A DNA stretch of 64,000 nucleotides, taken from assembly GCA_025618425.1 (NCBI GenBank), contig CM046835.1, positions 14,581,200-14,645,199 on the forward strand, in the 5' to 3' direction. Made by a program: the position numbers and the translations under genes. This DNA is from Heliocidaris tuberculata (lineage: Eukaryota; Echinodermata; Echinoidea; Camarodonta; Echinometridae). Every line of letters starts with the position of its first letter. The stretch's first letter is position 1. This document shows positions 36,701-47,583 of the stretch, piece by piece. Below the pieces are notes generated by a model that searched no databases, was not told the DNA's origin, and worked only from the letters and a program-made list of their open reading frames with translations.

Positions 36701-39700
36701 TTGGAGGGGTTCGGGTTGTAGGCGGTGTAGAATTTGGAGGTGTTGGCGTGGTAGGTGGTTTAGTTATTGGAGGTGTTAGGGTTGTTGATGGTGTAGTATT
36801 TGGAGGAGTTCGGGTGGTAGGTGGTGTAGAATTTGGAGGTGTTGGCGTGGTAGGTGGTTTAGTTAATGGAGGTGTTAAGGTAGTTGATGGTGTAGTATTT
36901 GGAGGAGTTCGGGAGGTATGTGGTGTAGAATTTGGAGGTGTTGGCGTGGTAGCTGGCGGAGTATTTGGAGGGGTTCGGCTTGTAGGCGGTGTAGAATTTG
37001 GAGGTGTTGGCGTGGTAGGTGGTTTAGTTATTGGAGGTGTTAGGGTTGTTGATGGTGTAGTATTTGGAGGAGTTCGGGTGATAGGTGGTGTAGAATTTGG
37101 AGGTGTTGGCGTGGTAGCTGGCGGAGTATTTGGAGGGGTTTGGGTTGTAGGCGGTGTAGAATTAGGAGGTGTTGGCGTGGTAACCGGTGGAGTATTTGGA
37201 GGGGTTCGGCTTGTAGGCGGTGTAGAATTTGGAGGTGTTGGCGTGGTAGGTGGTTTAGTTATTGGAGGTGTTAGGGTTGTTGATGGTGTAGAATTTGGAG
37301 GTGTTGGCGTTCTAGGCGGCGGAGTATTTGGAGGGGTAAGGGTTGTAGGCGGTGTAGAATTTGGAGGTGTTGGCGTTGTAGGTGGTTTAGTTATTGGAGG
37401 TGTTAGGGTAGTTGATGGTGTAGTATTTGTTGGCGTGGTAGCTGGCGGAGTATTTCGAGGGGTTCGGCTTGTAGGCGGTGTAGAATTTGGAGGTGTTGGC
37501 GTGGTAGGTGGTTTAGTTATTGGAGGTGTTAGGGTTGTTGATGGTGTAGTATTTGGAGGAGTTCTGGTGATAGGTGGTGTAGAATTTGGAGGTGTTGGCG
37601 TGGTAGCTGGCGGAGTATTTGGAGGGGTTCGGCTTGTAGGCGGTGTAGAATTAGGAGGTGTTGGCGTGGTAGCCGGTGGAGTATTTGGAGGGGTTCGGCT
37701 TGTAGGCGGTGTAGAATTTGGAGGTGTTGGCGTTGCAGGTGGTTTAGTTATTGGAGGTGTTAAGGTAGTTGATGGTGTAGTATTTGGAGGAGTTCGGGAG
37801 TTAGGCGGTGTAGAATTTGGAGGTGTTGGCGTGGTAGCTGGCGGAGTATTTGGAGGGGTTTGGGTTGTAGGCGGTGTAGAATAAGGAGGTGTTGGCGACG
37901 TAGGTGGTTTAGTTATTGGAGGTGTTAGGGTTGTTGATGGTGTAGAATTTGGAGGTTTTGGCGTGGTAGGTGGTTTAGTTATTGGAGATGTTGGGGTGGA
38001 AGATGGTGTAGCATTTGGAGGAGTTTGGGTGGTAGGTGGTGTAGAATTTGGAGGTGTTGGAGTGGTAGGTGGTTTAGTTATTGGAGGTGTTAGGGTTGTT
38101 GATGGTGTAGAATTTGGAGGTGTTGGCGTGGTAGCCGGTGGAGTATTTGGAGGGGTTCGGGTTGTAGGCGGTGTAGAATTTGGAGGTGTTGGCGTGGTAG
38201 GTGGTTTAGTTATTGGAGGTGTTAGGGTTGTTGATGGTGTAGTATTTGGAGGAGTTCTGGTGATAGGTGGTGTAGAATTTGGAGGTGTTGGCGTGGTAGC
38301 TGGCGGAGTATTTGGAGGGGTTCGGCTTGTAGGCGGTGTAGAATTAGGAGGTGTTGGCGTGGTAGCCGGTGGAGTATTTGGAGGGGTTCGGCTTGTAGGC
38401 GGTGTAGAATTTGGAGGTGTTGGCGTTGTAGGTGGTTTAGTTATTGGAGGTGTTAAGGTAGTTGATGGTGTAGTATTTGGAGGAGTTCGGGAGTTAGGCG
38501 GTGTAGAATTTGGAGGTGTTGGCGTGGTAGCTGGCGGAGTATTTGGAGGGGTTTGGGTTGTAGGCGGTGTAGAATAAGGAGGTGTTGGCGACGTAGGTGG
38601 TTTAGTTATTGGAGGTGTTAGGGTTGTTGATGGTGTAGAATTTGGAGGTTTTGGCGTGGTAGGTGGTTTAGTTATTGGAGATGTTGGGGTGGAAGATGGT
38701 GTAGCATTTGGAGGAGTTTGGGTGGTAGGTGGTGTAGAATTTGGAGGTGTTGGAGTGGTAGGTGGTTTAGTTATTGGAGGTGTTAGGGTTGTTGATGGTG
38801 TAGAATTTGGAGGTGTTGGCGTGGTAGCCGGTGGAGTATTTGGAGGGGTTCGGGTTGTAGGCGGTGTAGAATTTGGAGGTGTTGGCGTGGTAGGTGGTTT
38901 AGTTAATGGAGGTGTTAAGGTAGTTGATGGTGTAGTATTTGGAGGAGTTCGGGAGGTATGTGGTGTAGAATTTGGAGGTGTTGGCGTGGTAGCTGGCGGA
39001 GTATTTGGAGGGGTTCGGCTTGTAGGCGGTGTAGAATTTGGAGGTGTTGGCGTGGTAGGTGGTTTAGTTATTGGAGGTGTTAGGGTTGTTGATGGTGTAG
39101 TATTTGGAGGAGTTCGGGTGATAGGTGGTGTAGAATTTGGAGGTGTTGGCGTGGTAGCTGGCGGAGTATTTGGAGGAGTTCGGGTGATAGGTGGTGTAGA
39201 ATTTGGAGGTGTTGGCGTGGTAGCTGGCGGAGTATTTGGAGGGGTTCGGCTTGTAGGCGGTGTAGAATTAGGAGGTGTTGGCGTGGTAACCGGTGGAGTA
39301 TTTGGAGGGGTTCGGCTTGTAGGCGGTGTAGAATTTGGAGGTGTTGGCGTGGTAGGTGGTTTAGTTATTGGAGGTGTTAGGGTTGTTGATGGTGTAGTAT
39401 TTGGAGGAGTTCTGGTGATAGGTGGTGTAGAATTTGGAGGTGTTGGCGTGGTAGCTGGCGGAGTATTTGGAGGGGTTCGGCTTGTAGGCGGTGTAGAATT
39501 AGGAGGTGTTGGCGTGGTAGCCGGTGGAGTATTTGGAGGGGTTCGGCTTGTAGGCGGTGTAGAATTTGGAGGTGTTGGCGTTGTAGGTGGTTTAGTTATT
39601 GGAGGTGTTAAGGTAGTTGATGGTGTAGTATTTGGAGGAGTTCGGGAGTTAGGCGGTGTAGAATTTGGAGGTGTTGGCGTGGTAGCTGGCGGAGTATTTG

Positions 39701-42700
39701 GAGGGGTTTGGGTTGTAGGCGGTGTAGAATAAGGAGGTGTTGGCGACGTAGGTGGTTTAGTTATGGGAGGTGTTAGGGTTGTTGATGGTGTAGTATTTGG
39801 AGGAGTTCTGGTGATAGGTGGTGTAGAATTTGGAGGTGTTGGCGTGGTAGCTGGCGGAGTATTTGGAGGGGTTCGGCTTGTAGGCGGTGTAGAATTAGGA
39901 GGTGTTGGCGTGGTAGCCGGTGGAGTATTTGGAGGGGTTCGGCTTGTAGGCGGTGTAGAATTAGGAGGTGTTGGCGTGGTAGCCGGTGGAGTATTTGGAG
40001 GGGTTCGGCTTGTAGGCGGTGTAGAATTTGGAGGTGTTGGCGTGGTAGGTGGTTTAGTTATTGGAGGTGTTAGGGTTGTTGATGGTGTAGTATTTGGAGG
40101 AGTTCGGGTGGTAGGTGGTGTAGAATTTGGAGGTGTTGGCGTGGTAGGTGGTTTAGTTAATGGAGGTGTTAAGGTAGTTGATGGTGTAGTATTTGGAGGA
40201 GTTCGGGAGGTAGGTGGTGTAGAATTTGTAGGTGTTGGCGTGGTAGCTGGCGGAGTATTTGGAGGGGTTCGGCTTGTAGGCGGTGTAGAATTTGGAGTTG
40301 TTGGCGTGGTAGGTGGTTTAGTTATGGGAGGTGTTAGGGTTGTTGATGGTGTAGTATTTGGAGGAGTTCTGGTGATAGGTGGTGTAGAATTTGGAGGTGT
40401 TGACGTGGTAGCTGGCGGAGTATTTGGAGGGGTTCGGCTTGTAGGCGGTGTAGAATTAGGAGGTGTTGGCGTGGTAGCCGGTGGAGTATTTGGAGGGGTT
40501 CGGCTTGTAGGCGGTGTAGAATTAGGAGGTGTTGGCGTGGTAGCCGGTGGAGTATTTGGAGGGGTTCGGCTTGTAGGCGGTGTAGAATTTGGAGGTGTTG
40601 ACGTTGTAGGTGGTTTAGTTATTGGAGGTGTTAAGGTAGTTGATGGTGTAGTATTTGGAGGAGTTCGGGAGTTAGGCGGTGTAGAATTTGGAGGTGTTGG
40701 CGTGGTAGCTGGCGGAGTATTTGGAGGGGTTTGGGTTGTAGGCGGTGTAGAATAAGGAGGTTTTGGCGACGTAGGTGGTTTAGTTATTGGAGGTGTTAGG
40801 GTTGTTGATGGTGTAGTATTTGGAGGAGTTCTGGTGATAGGTGGTGTAGAATTTGGAGGTGTTGGCGTGGTAGCTGGCGGAGTATTTGGAGGGGTTTGGC
40901 TTGTAGGCGGTGTAGAATTAGGAGGTGTTGGCGTGGTAGCCGGTGGAGTATTTGGAGGGGTTCGGCTTGTAGGCGGTGTAGAATTTGGAGGTGTTGGCGT
41001 TGTAGGTGGTTCAGTTATTGGAGGTGTTAAGGTAGTTGATGGTGTAGTATTTGGAGGAGTTCGGGAGTTAGGCGGTGTAGAATTTGGAGGTGTTGGCGTG
41101 GTAGCTGGCGGAGTATTTGGAGGGGTTTGGGTTGTAGGCGGTGTAGAATAAGGAGGTGTTGGCGACGTAGGTGGTTTAGTTATTGGAGGTGTTAGGGTTG
41201 TTGATGGTGTAGAATTTGGAGGTTTTGGCGTGGTAGGTGGTTTAGTTATTGGAGATGTTGGGGTGGAAGATGGTGTAGCATTTGGAGGAGTTTGGGTGGT
41301 AGGTGGTGTAGAATTTGGAGGTGTTGGCGTGGTAGGTGGTTTAGTTATTGGAGGTGTTAGGGTTGTTGATGGTGTAGTATTTGGAGGAGTTCGGGTGGTA
41401 GGTGGTGTAGAATTTGGAGGTGTTGACGTGGTAGGTGGTTTAGTTATTGGAGGTGTTAAGGTAGTTGATGGTGTAGTATTTGGAGGAGTTCGGGAGGTAG
41501 GTGGTGTAGAATTTGGAGGTGTTGGCGTGGTAGCTGGCGGAGTATTTGGAGGGGTTTGGGTTGTAGGCGGTGTAGAATTAGGAGGTGCTGGCGAGGTAGG
41601 TGGTTTAGTTATTGGAGGTGTTAGGGTTGTTGATGGTGTAGGATTTGGAGGTGTTGGCGTGGTAGCCGGTGGAGTATTTGGTGGGGTTCCGTTTGTAGGC
41701 GGTGTAGAATTTGGAGGTGTTGGCGTGATAGGTGGTTTAGTTATTGGAGGTGTGAGGGTTGTTGATGTTGTAGAATGTGGAGGTGTTGGCGTGGTTGGCG
41801 GCGGAGTATTTGGAGGGGTTCCGGTTGTAGGCGGTTTAGAATTTGGAGGTGTTGGCGTGGTAAGTGGTTTAGTTATTGCAGGTGTTAGGGTTGTTGATGG
41901 TGTAGAATGTGGAGGTGTTGGCGTAGTATATGGCGAAGTATTAGGTGGAGTATTTGGAGGATTTGGGGTGGTAGATGGTGTAGAATATGGAGGTTTTGGC
42001 GTGGTATGTGGTTTAGTTATTGGAGATGTTGGGGTGGAAGATGGTGTTGTATTTGGAGGAGTTCGGGTGGTAGGTGGTGTAGAATTTGGAGGTGTTCGCG
42101 TTGTAGCTGGCGGAGTATTTGGAGGGGTTCGGGTTGTAGGTGGTTTAGAATTTGGAGGTGTTGGCGTGGTAGGTGGTTTAGTTATTGGAGGTGTGAGGGT
42201 TGTTGATGGTGTAGAATGTGGAGGAGTTCGGGTGGTAGGTGGTGTAGAATTTGGAGGTGTAGGCGTGGTAGGTGGTTTAGTTATTGGAGGTGTTTGGGTG
42301 GAAGATGGTGTAGTATTTGGAGGGGTTCGGGTTGTAGTGGGTGTAGAATTTGGAGGTGTTGGCGTGGTAGGTGGTTTAGTTATTGGAGGTGTTAGGGTTG
42401 TCGATGGTGTAGAATGTGGAGGTGTTGGCGTGGTAGGCGGCGGAGTATTTGGAGGAGTTGGGGTGATAGATGGTGTAGAATTTGGAGGTTTTGGCGTGGT
42501 AGGTGGTTTAATTATTGGAGATGTTGGTGTGGAAGATGGTTGAGTATTAGGAGGAGTTCGTGTGGTAGGTGGTGTAGACTTTGGATGTGTTGGCGTGGTA
42601 AGTGGTGGAGTATTTTGAGGGGTTCGGCTTGTAGGCGGTGTCGAATTTGGAGGTGTTGGCGTGGTAGGTGGTTTAGTTATTGGAGGTGTTGGGGTGGAAG

Positions 42701-43234
42701 ATGGTGTAGTATTCGGAGGAGTTCGGGTGGTAGGTGGTGTAGAATTTGGAGGTGTTCGGGTTGTAGGTGGTGTAGAATTTGGAGGTTTTGGCGTGGTAGG
42801 TGGTTTAGTTATTTGAGGTGTTGGGGTGGAAGATGGTGTAGTATTATGAGGAGTTCGGGTGATAGGTGGTGTAGAATTTGGAGGTGTTGGCGTGGTAGGT
42901 TGCGGAGTATTTGGAGGGGTTCGGGTTGTAGGCGGTGTAGTATTAGGAGGTGTTGGCGTGGAAACTGGTTCACTTGTTGGAGGTGTTGGGGTTTTAGATG
43001 GTGTAGTTGTTGGGGATGTGGTTTTAATGGGAGGTGTAATTGCTGGTGTTTGGGTGGTAGTTTGTATGGTTGTTGCGGGTGTTGCGGTAGTAGTCGGTGC
43101 AGTTGTTGAAGGTACTGTGGTTGGTCTTGCAGTAGTAGCTTCTGTAGTACTTTCTAAAGTGGTTGTAGTGTATCTCGTATTCTCTGTGCTTGTTGAGACG
43201 AACTCTGGTGTGGTGTAAATAGGTGTGGTTGAAG
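27773..43234 (-). CDS. Mucin-like gene, giant single PTS exon: 5,154 residues of 11-aa Pro/Thr repeats (copy B)
   Basis: 15,462 bases in one uninterrupted frame. The acceptor is a T-rich tract ending tttccag; phase 1 continues G|CT (Ala). The first ~100 residues are irregular (STTPIYTTPEFVSTSTENTR, then PTTVPSTTAPTTTATPATTI). The rest is a tandem array of 11-residue units (33 bp): TPPNSTPPTSR, TPPNTPPATTP, TPPNSTPPITR, TPPNTTPSTTL, TPPITKPPTTP and close variants, about 460 in all. Roughly a third of residues are Pro and a third Thr, with almost no Cys or aromatics: an extended, densely O-glycosylated rod. NST and NTT in many units are also N-glycosylation sequons. The array ends in unique sequence (TTSSTTTTPLSTLFTITS ... 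TTEEFTTHEETSMALTTEG) at donor GTATCT. Its frame is intact throughout, which argues for selection on the protein. Confidence 0.93.
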
Positions 43235-43877
43235 CTGGAAAAAAAATCAATTATAAAACGGCTCAATTGATCTCTTTCAATATTACAGAGACAATATTTA
43301 GATTCCTTTTTTAATTATTTACATCTTATCTTTTAAAGTGGATACAAAATCTTAAGGAAGATTTTTTTTTTTTTCAGTCGTTTCCTATTTTACATTTGAC
43401 ATTATTTTGCATGATGGCAGACACAAATTTTCATTATTTCAATCTTTTCTAAGTACTTTCATGACTGCAGACTTTGGATAGAGGAATGCTGATATCATCA
43501 ACGATGTAACATGCTTCAGAAACTGAATTTTTAAATAAAACAATCCGTAGCGCAATAAAGTGGAAAATCACAATTCCAATTACAATGCTATGTAATTTCT
43601 CCCAGGAGGCAAAATTGTCACTGAATTACAGAAATCTTTTTAAAGAATATTATTTATAAGCTTACGTTCACTATTACGGAAAGGAGGTTGATGTCACTTA
43701 CCCTTCAAATTTCTTAATTTCAACATTCAGATATGGTGAAAATGTAATCTTACAATAATAAATTATAAATTTTAAATGGTGGCTATGTAGTTTCAAATGA
43801 CAGAGAAAATGATCTTGTGTGCGAGAATATAGGACTACTTTGTGACTAATGGACATAGGTTTATAGAAGGTACTTAC
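43235..43877 (-). other. Intron before the giant PTS exon
   Basis: 43370-43770 is homologous to 50205-50560, and 43321-43343 to 46650-46672, both in the intron before PTS copy A. No coding sequence. Confidence 0.7.
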
Positions 43878-43996
43878 CCGCGATGGTAGATGGTGTTTCG
43901 GTGGTAGGTGTTGATGTTCTCTCCGTAGGTGTTGTAGATGGTTCCACGGTTGTTGTGCAATTTGTTCCAACTGTTTCGTTTCTACAGCACAGGAAC
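43878..43996 (-). CDS. Mucin-like gene, exon: end of WxxW domain plus Thr linker (copy A)
   Basis: 119 bases, phase 2 in and phase 1 out. The first base completes AG|G (Arg); then FLCCRNETVGTNC closes the Cys domain, followed by TTTVEPSTTPTERTSTPTTE. Acceptor is cttcatag, donor GTAAGT. Two N-glycosylation sequons (NET, NCT) are present. It is nearly identical to the exon at 18240-18355, which has PTSTERT in place of PTERT and lacks the PSTI near the end. Confidence 0.9.
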
Positions 43997-44324
43997 CTAT
44001 GAAGAAATTCTGTGTGTAATTTGAATGTTTATTTGAAATACACATTGTACCCAAATATGTGACATGGTTTCTTGTAGAGTTCCAATGTTTTAGATGTAGT
44101 AGTTCTAGAAGTAGCTGTTCCAATGGTAAGACAGCCCCCAGCTAACGCTGGTTAATTATTATTATGTAAAAGCGACAAAACTAAAACAACTTTACCATGA
44201 TATCAACTTTGCTTATTATGGGATTCATTGATAAGGAGAGCAACTGAATATCAAAAGTAGGATCAAAAGACTTTTCTTGTGGTACATCAGCGCTCGGTGA
44301 ATTAATCCAAGCCGCGTCCTTTAA

Positions 44325-44490
44325 CCCCCCCCCCCCCGCTTTTCTCGAAAGGGTGCGTTAATGCGCCATTCCGTTCTCAACGCACTCTTTCGAGACAAGC
44401 GGGGGGGGGGGGGGAGGAGGGGCTTTTCTCGAAAGGGTGCGTTGAACGCTCCATACTGCGCCGCGCCGCACCGCACCCTTTCGAGATAAG
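44325..44490. mobile_element. Double hairpin insertion next to the WxxW copy A donor
   Basis: The first hairpin pairs CCCCGCTTTTCTCGAAAGGG (near 44335) with TCTTTCGAGACAAGCGGGG (near 44390), extended by C and G runs. The second pairs GGCTTTTCTCGAAAGGGTGC (near 44422) with GCACCCTTTCGAGATAAGCC (near 44470). The flanks (CAAGCCGCGTCCTT ... GTTACCT) match 19710-19790 of copy B, which lacks the hairpins. Confidence 0.8.
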
Positions 44491-44515
44491 CCCTCCTACA
44501 TAACCTTTTCGTTAC

Positions 44516-44795
44516 CTGATACGATAGTCAAGGCATATTGGCTGAGTATCGGAGTGGAGACAGACCAATCCGTAATCGATGTCGCAGGTGAGGTCCTGGG
44601 ACAAGATCGAGGCACTGAGGTGAGGGTGGGCAGCCATCTCGCATTCGATGTCTCTCGGTTCTTCGCAGATGTCAAACAACTCTTCGCAGTCCTCTTTGAA
44701 CTCGAACTCACCGGCATCGAAAGGAGTCACTTTCCCACCATCTTCCTCGTCGTCACACCACGGGGTCCATTCACATATTTCTACATCACGGCACC
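44516..44795 (-). CDS. Mucin-like gene, exon: WxxW / mucin Cys domain (copy A)
   Basis: Reads (G)CRDVEICEWTPWCDDEED, then CEELFDICEEPRDIECE, TCDIDYGLVC and CLDYRIR, which continues FLCC in the next exon. This is the WxxW (CysD) domain of MUC2/MUC5AC, CILP and related proteins: W-T-P-W, ten conserved cysteines, and the 'CLDY-x-(V/I)R-x-x-C-C' end. In mucins it sits between PTS blocks and is thought to adjust gel cross-linking. Acceptor is atgacag, donor GTAACG; phase 1 in, phase 2 out. It differs from copy B at 6 of 93 residues (A/V, F/I, K/R, H/K, A/P, L/V). Confidence 0.93.
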
Positions 44796-45042
44796 CTGTC
44801 ATTGTGCATTTAACAAGTTTTCGATAATTAAATATATCCAGATAAATGTAAACTTGTTGTTAAAGGCTTGTTAAGAATGTTAATAAAAATACTTTACCCA
44901 TGGCAAGCGTCAGATGCTTATGATTGTAAATTCGCAATCACTCCAACTATTTCGTTATTAAAAGCAACAACAAAAAAAAAAAAATCTCGAGAACTATCCA
45001 TATTAGAAAAATGTAATAACCTACAATAGCAAGTATAATATT

Positions 45043-45115
45043 GTGTGAGAGAGGGAGAGAGATGGAGGAATAAAGGTGTGTGAGAGAGGGAGAGAGGTGG
45101 AGGAATAAAGGGGTT
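45043..45115. repeat. Two tandem ~36-bp GA-rich units
   Basis: GTGTGAGAGAGGGAGAGAGA, TGGAGGAATAAAG and a second near copy. Copy B has a single GAGAGAG stretch here (27500). Confidence 0.8.
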
Positions 45116-45490
45116 ACATAGAACGAGGTAAATGCAGAAAAAAACATTTAGCAGAGGGAATTGAAGGTGAAACGAGAAGAAAGGTTAAGAGAGGAAAAGT
45201 GGAAGTAAGCTTAACATTGCTGTTGTGATATTCTGTCCTGTTCCTTTCATTGCACACACATTTATACGGTTTAAATAATACGTGAAGACTATATTCCACT
45301 CAAAGCAACACATACATGTAGTTGAAAAAGGAAGAAAAAAGTGGAGGAAAATTAAAAACATAATAAATGAAATGCATTTTAGAAAAAAAAGAAAGAGAGA
45401 TAGACAGAAGATAAGGCATGTAGGGAAAGACAGGTAGAGAAATCTGAATGGTTCCTTGTATGATAGATGAGAGTGGCGAGATAAGGATAC

Positions 45491-45868
45491 CTTCAGTTGT
45501 CAAAATCATCGTTGCAGATGTAGTGGCAACTGTTGTCGCAGCGGCAGTTGTTTCTTCGCTTGTATACGATTCTTCTGTAGTCGCTGAAGTTGTCTCTTTG
45601 TGTGTTGTAAAACCAGTAGTGGCCATTTTCGTTGTTGGCGATGATGTGGTGGTTGACTCTGATGTAGTTGATGCCTCCTTTGTAGTTGTCCCTTCCGTTG
45701 TAGTAGTAGTTTCTGTGGAAGTTCCTGATTCCGATGTAGTTGTTGCTTCTGCTGTAGTCTCTACCTGAGTGGACTGAGTCTGTAATTTCGTTGTCATTTC
45801 TGTAATTAAACTCTCCGTCGTTGTTTCCATAGGTGCTGTTTCGAATGGCAAATGTTTGGTAGTTATTT
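45491..45868 (-). CDS. Mucin-like gene, exon: short Thr/Ser-rich PTS region (cassette copy A)
   Basis: An open stretch of ~125 codons rich in Thr, Ser and Glu (e.g. TESLITEMTTKLQTQS, TTTSESGTSTETTTTTEGTT, TTEESYTSEETTAAATT), without the tandem 11-mers of its large sister exon. It ends LTTEG at donor GTATCC, the same junction as the giant exon, and in phase 1 as required. The start is uncertain: an acceptor ending ctaaaag at 45869-45870 keeps phase 1 with the preceding TIL exon, but its pyrimidine tract is poor. The frame is closed by a TAG near 45899. Beyond that, to about 46640, PTS-like sequence continues with stops, so the exon looks eroded. Confidence 0.6.
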
Positions 45869-45871
45869 CTT

Positions 45872-46645
45872 TTAGTAGTAGTATTATTGTGATGGACTAG
45901 TAGGTAAATTGTGAAGATGTTGTAGGAATTGATAGTAATTTCAGACTCTGTAGTCCGATATAAGCTGTTGGGAAATTTTCAGAGACTGTCTTTTTCTCTC
46001 TAGTTTTAGTTTCAGCGGAGGTTTCCTCTTTTACAGTGGTTGTTTCTGACAGTATGGTGGATCTTATGTGGTGGTTTGTTTATTTGTGGTTGTTTGTGAT
46101 ATTGTTGTGATTCCTTTAGTTGCTTCTAACATTGTACTTTCATCTGTTGCTGTTTGTGTTGATGATAGCTTTGTGGTAGACTCGGAACTGGTCATTTCTG
46201 TTGTGATGAGCATTCTTTGGAGGAAATGTTGTTTGAGGTATTAATATTGACAGTTGTGAGTGCAGTGGATAGTTCAGTATTGGTTCGACTGATTCACTTG
46301 TTTGAACCTCAGTTTTTGCAACTGTTGATTCTTCCGGCGTGGTTTCATAGGTAGATGTAATGGATTTAGTTGTAAGTAATATAGTTTCCGCTTCAGTATT
46401 CTCTGAAGTAGTTGTTACAATATATCTCTGTTGTTATTTCGGGCGTTTTTTATTGTTTCTGGCAATTCTGTTCATTCGTGAATGGTTTAACCTTCGTTAT
46501 GGAAGTGGTGAGTGGTGTAGTCGTTGGTGTTGGAGGTGTGGTAGTAAATGATGCAGTTATTGGACAGTTGGAGGTGTTGTGGTGGTAGGAGGTGTATTTG
46601 TTGGTGCTGTGGTGGTAGGTCTAGTTTTTGGTTGGAGTTGTAATT
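45872..46645 (-). pseudogene. Decayed PTS sequence upstream of the short PTS exon
   Basis: On the minus strand this region still reads like mucin PTS coding sequence in patches (ACACCTCCTACCACCACAAC = TPPTTT; also patches translating to TTSENTEAETILLTT and STKLSSTQTATDE), but the patches lie in different frames separated by stops and frameshifts. Next to its upstream edge (46650-46672) the intron matches the sequence just upstream of the giant PTS exon (43321-43343), placing this as the original 5' part of copy A's PTS exon. The acceptor (ccag before CTTCAACCACACC in copy B) is not preserved. It is a relic, unless the assembly here is faulty. Confidence 0.6.
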
Positions 46646-47239
46646 GTATGTCATCTTATCTTTTAAAGTGGATAGGCCTACATATCAAAAAAAATATCTT
46701 ATAGGGTTAGTCCGACAGCCGAGATTTCTAGAATTCGCCTTATTTCGTTAATTAATCAAGGAAAAATATCCCCAAATTTTAGGAAGAAATTCGCATTGGT
46801 TATTCAAAACGATATTATTTTGTTCTTGATTTTGGAAATAAATATCTAATTTGCTGCACGAAATCAGAATTGATAACGTGACCTCGTGACGGAGTTATCT
46901 CACTTTGCCTGCTGCTTTTCAACCCAAAGTTCCAGTGTCGGCTCGTATACGTACGGTCAAGTAGGCGCTCCCGATCCCGACCGGAACCGCAACAGCTCTC
47001 GTGCACAATGCAGATGTGTCAGGTATACGGGTGTTCTAATTAGCCCAAGTGATAGCCGAAAGAAAAGCCTTTTCGCAATTTCCAATCCGGAAAGGGGAAC
47101 AGCAGGCGCGTAGCCAGGAGGAGGCGGTGGAGGCGGTCCCCCCCCCCCAAAAAAAGAAATTAATTTAAAAATCGCCTAAAAAGGGGAAAAGGAAAAGCGA
47201 AAGCAAAAAAGCGGTGGAAGTGATAAAAAAAAAAGCCTA

Positions 47240-47540
47240 AAAAGGTGCTACGAGCATGACGAGCCGTTACATTTCTCTCAAAATTTGCTAAAACGTCAAA
47301 GTTTTCGCGGCTTCGCGCGGAAAGGGGGAAACTCCCCCCTCCCTGCACCCACCCCTCTTACATACAGTGCAGTATTGCGTCCAAATAATTGAAAAGCAGT
47401 CAGGGCGTGGAACTAACTTTGCGCCTAAAATAAATGTTTGCTACGAGCCGTTATCTTTCTCGCAAATTTGCTCAAACGTCAGAGCTTTCGCGCTTAGCGC
47501 GGGATGGGGGAAACTCCCCCTCCCTGCACCCACTCCCCCC
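47240..47540. repeat. Two ~185-bp tandem copies with G/C runs
   Basis: GCTACGAG...GAGCCGTTA, TTTGCTAAAACGTCAAAG and GGGGGAAACTCCCCCCTCCC occur from 47247 and again from 47440. An end-like CAGGCGCGTAGCCAGGAGG at 47103 suggests a hAT-like element around them. Confidence 0.75.
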
Positions 47541-47583
47541 CCCCCCCCCCCCCCGCAACAAATTGCGCGAAACTTATTGACAT

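Noticed and set aside
27706..42543. Giant Gly/Val-rich proteins on the plus strand
   Set aside because: They are the antisense of the 33-bp mucin repeat. No acceptor/donor logic, no domains, interrupted by single substitutions.
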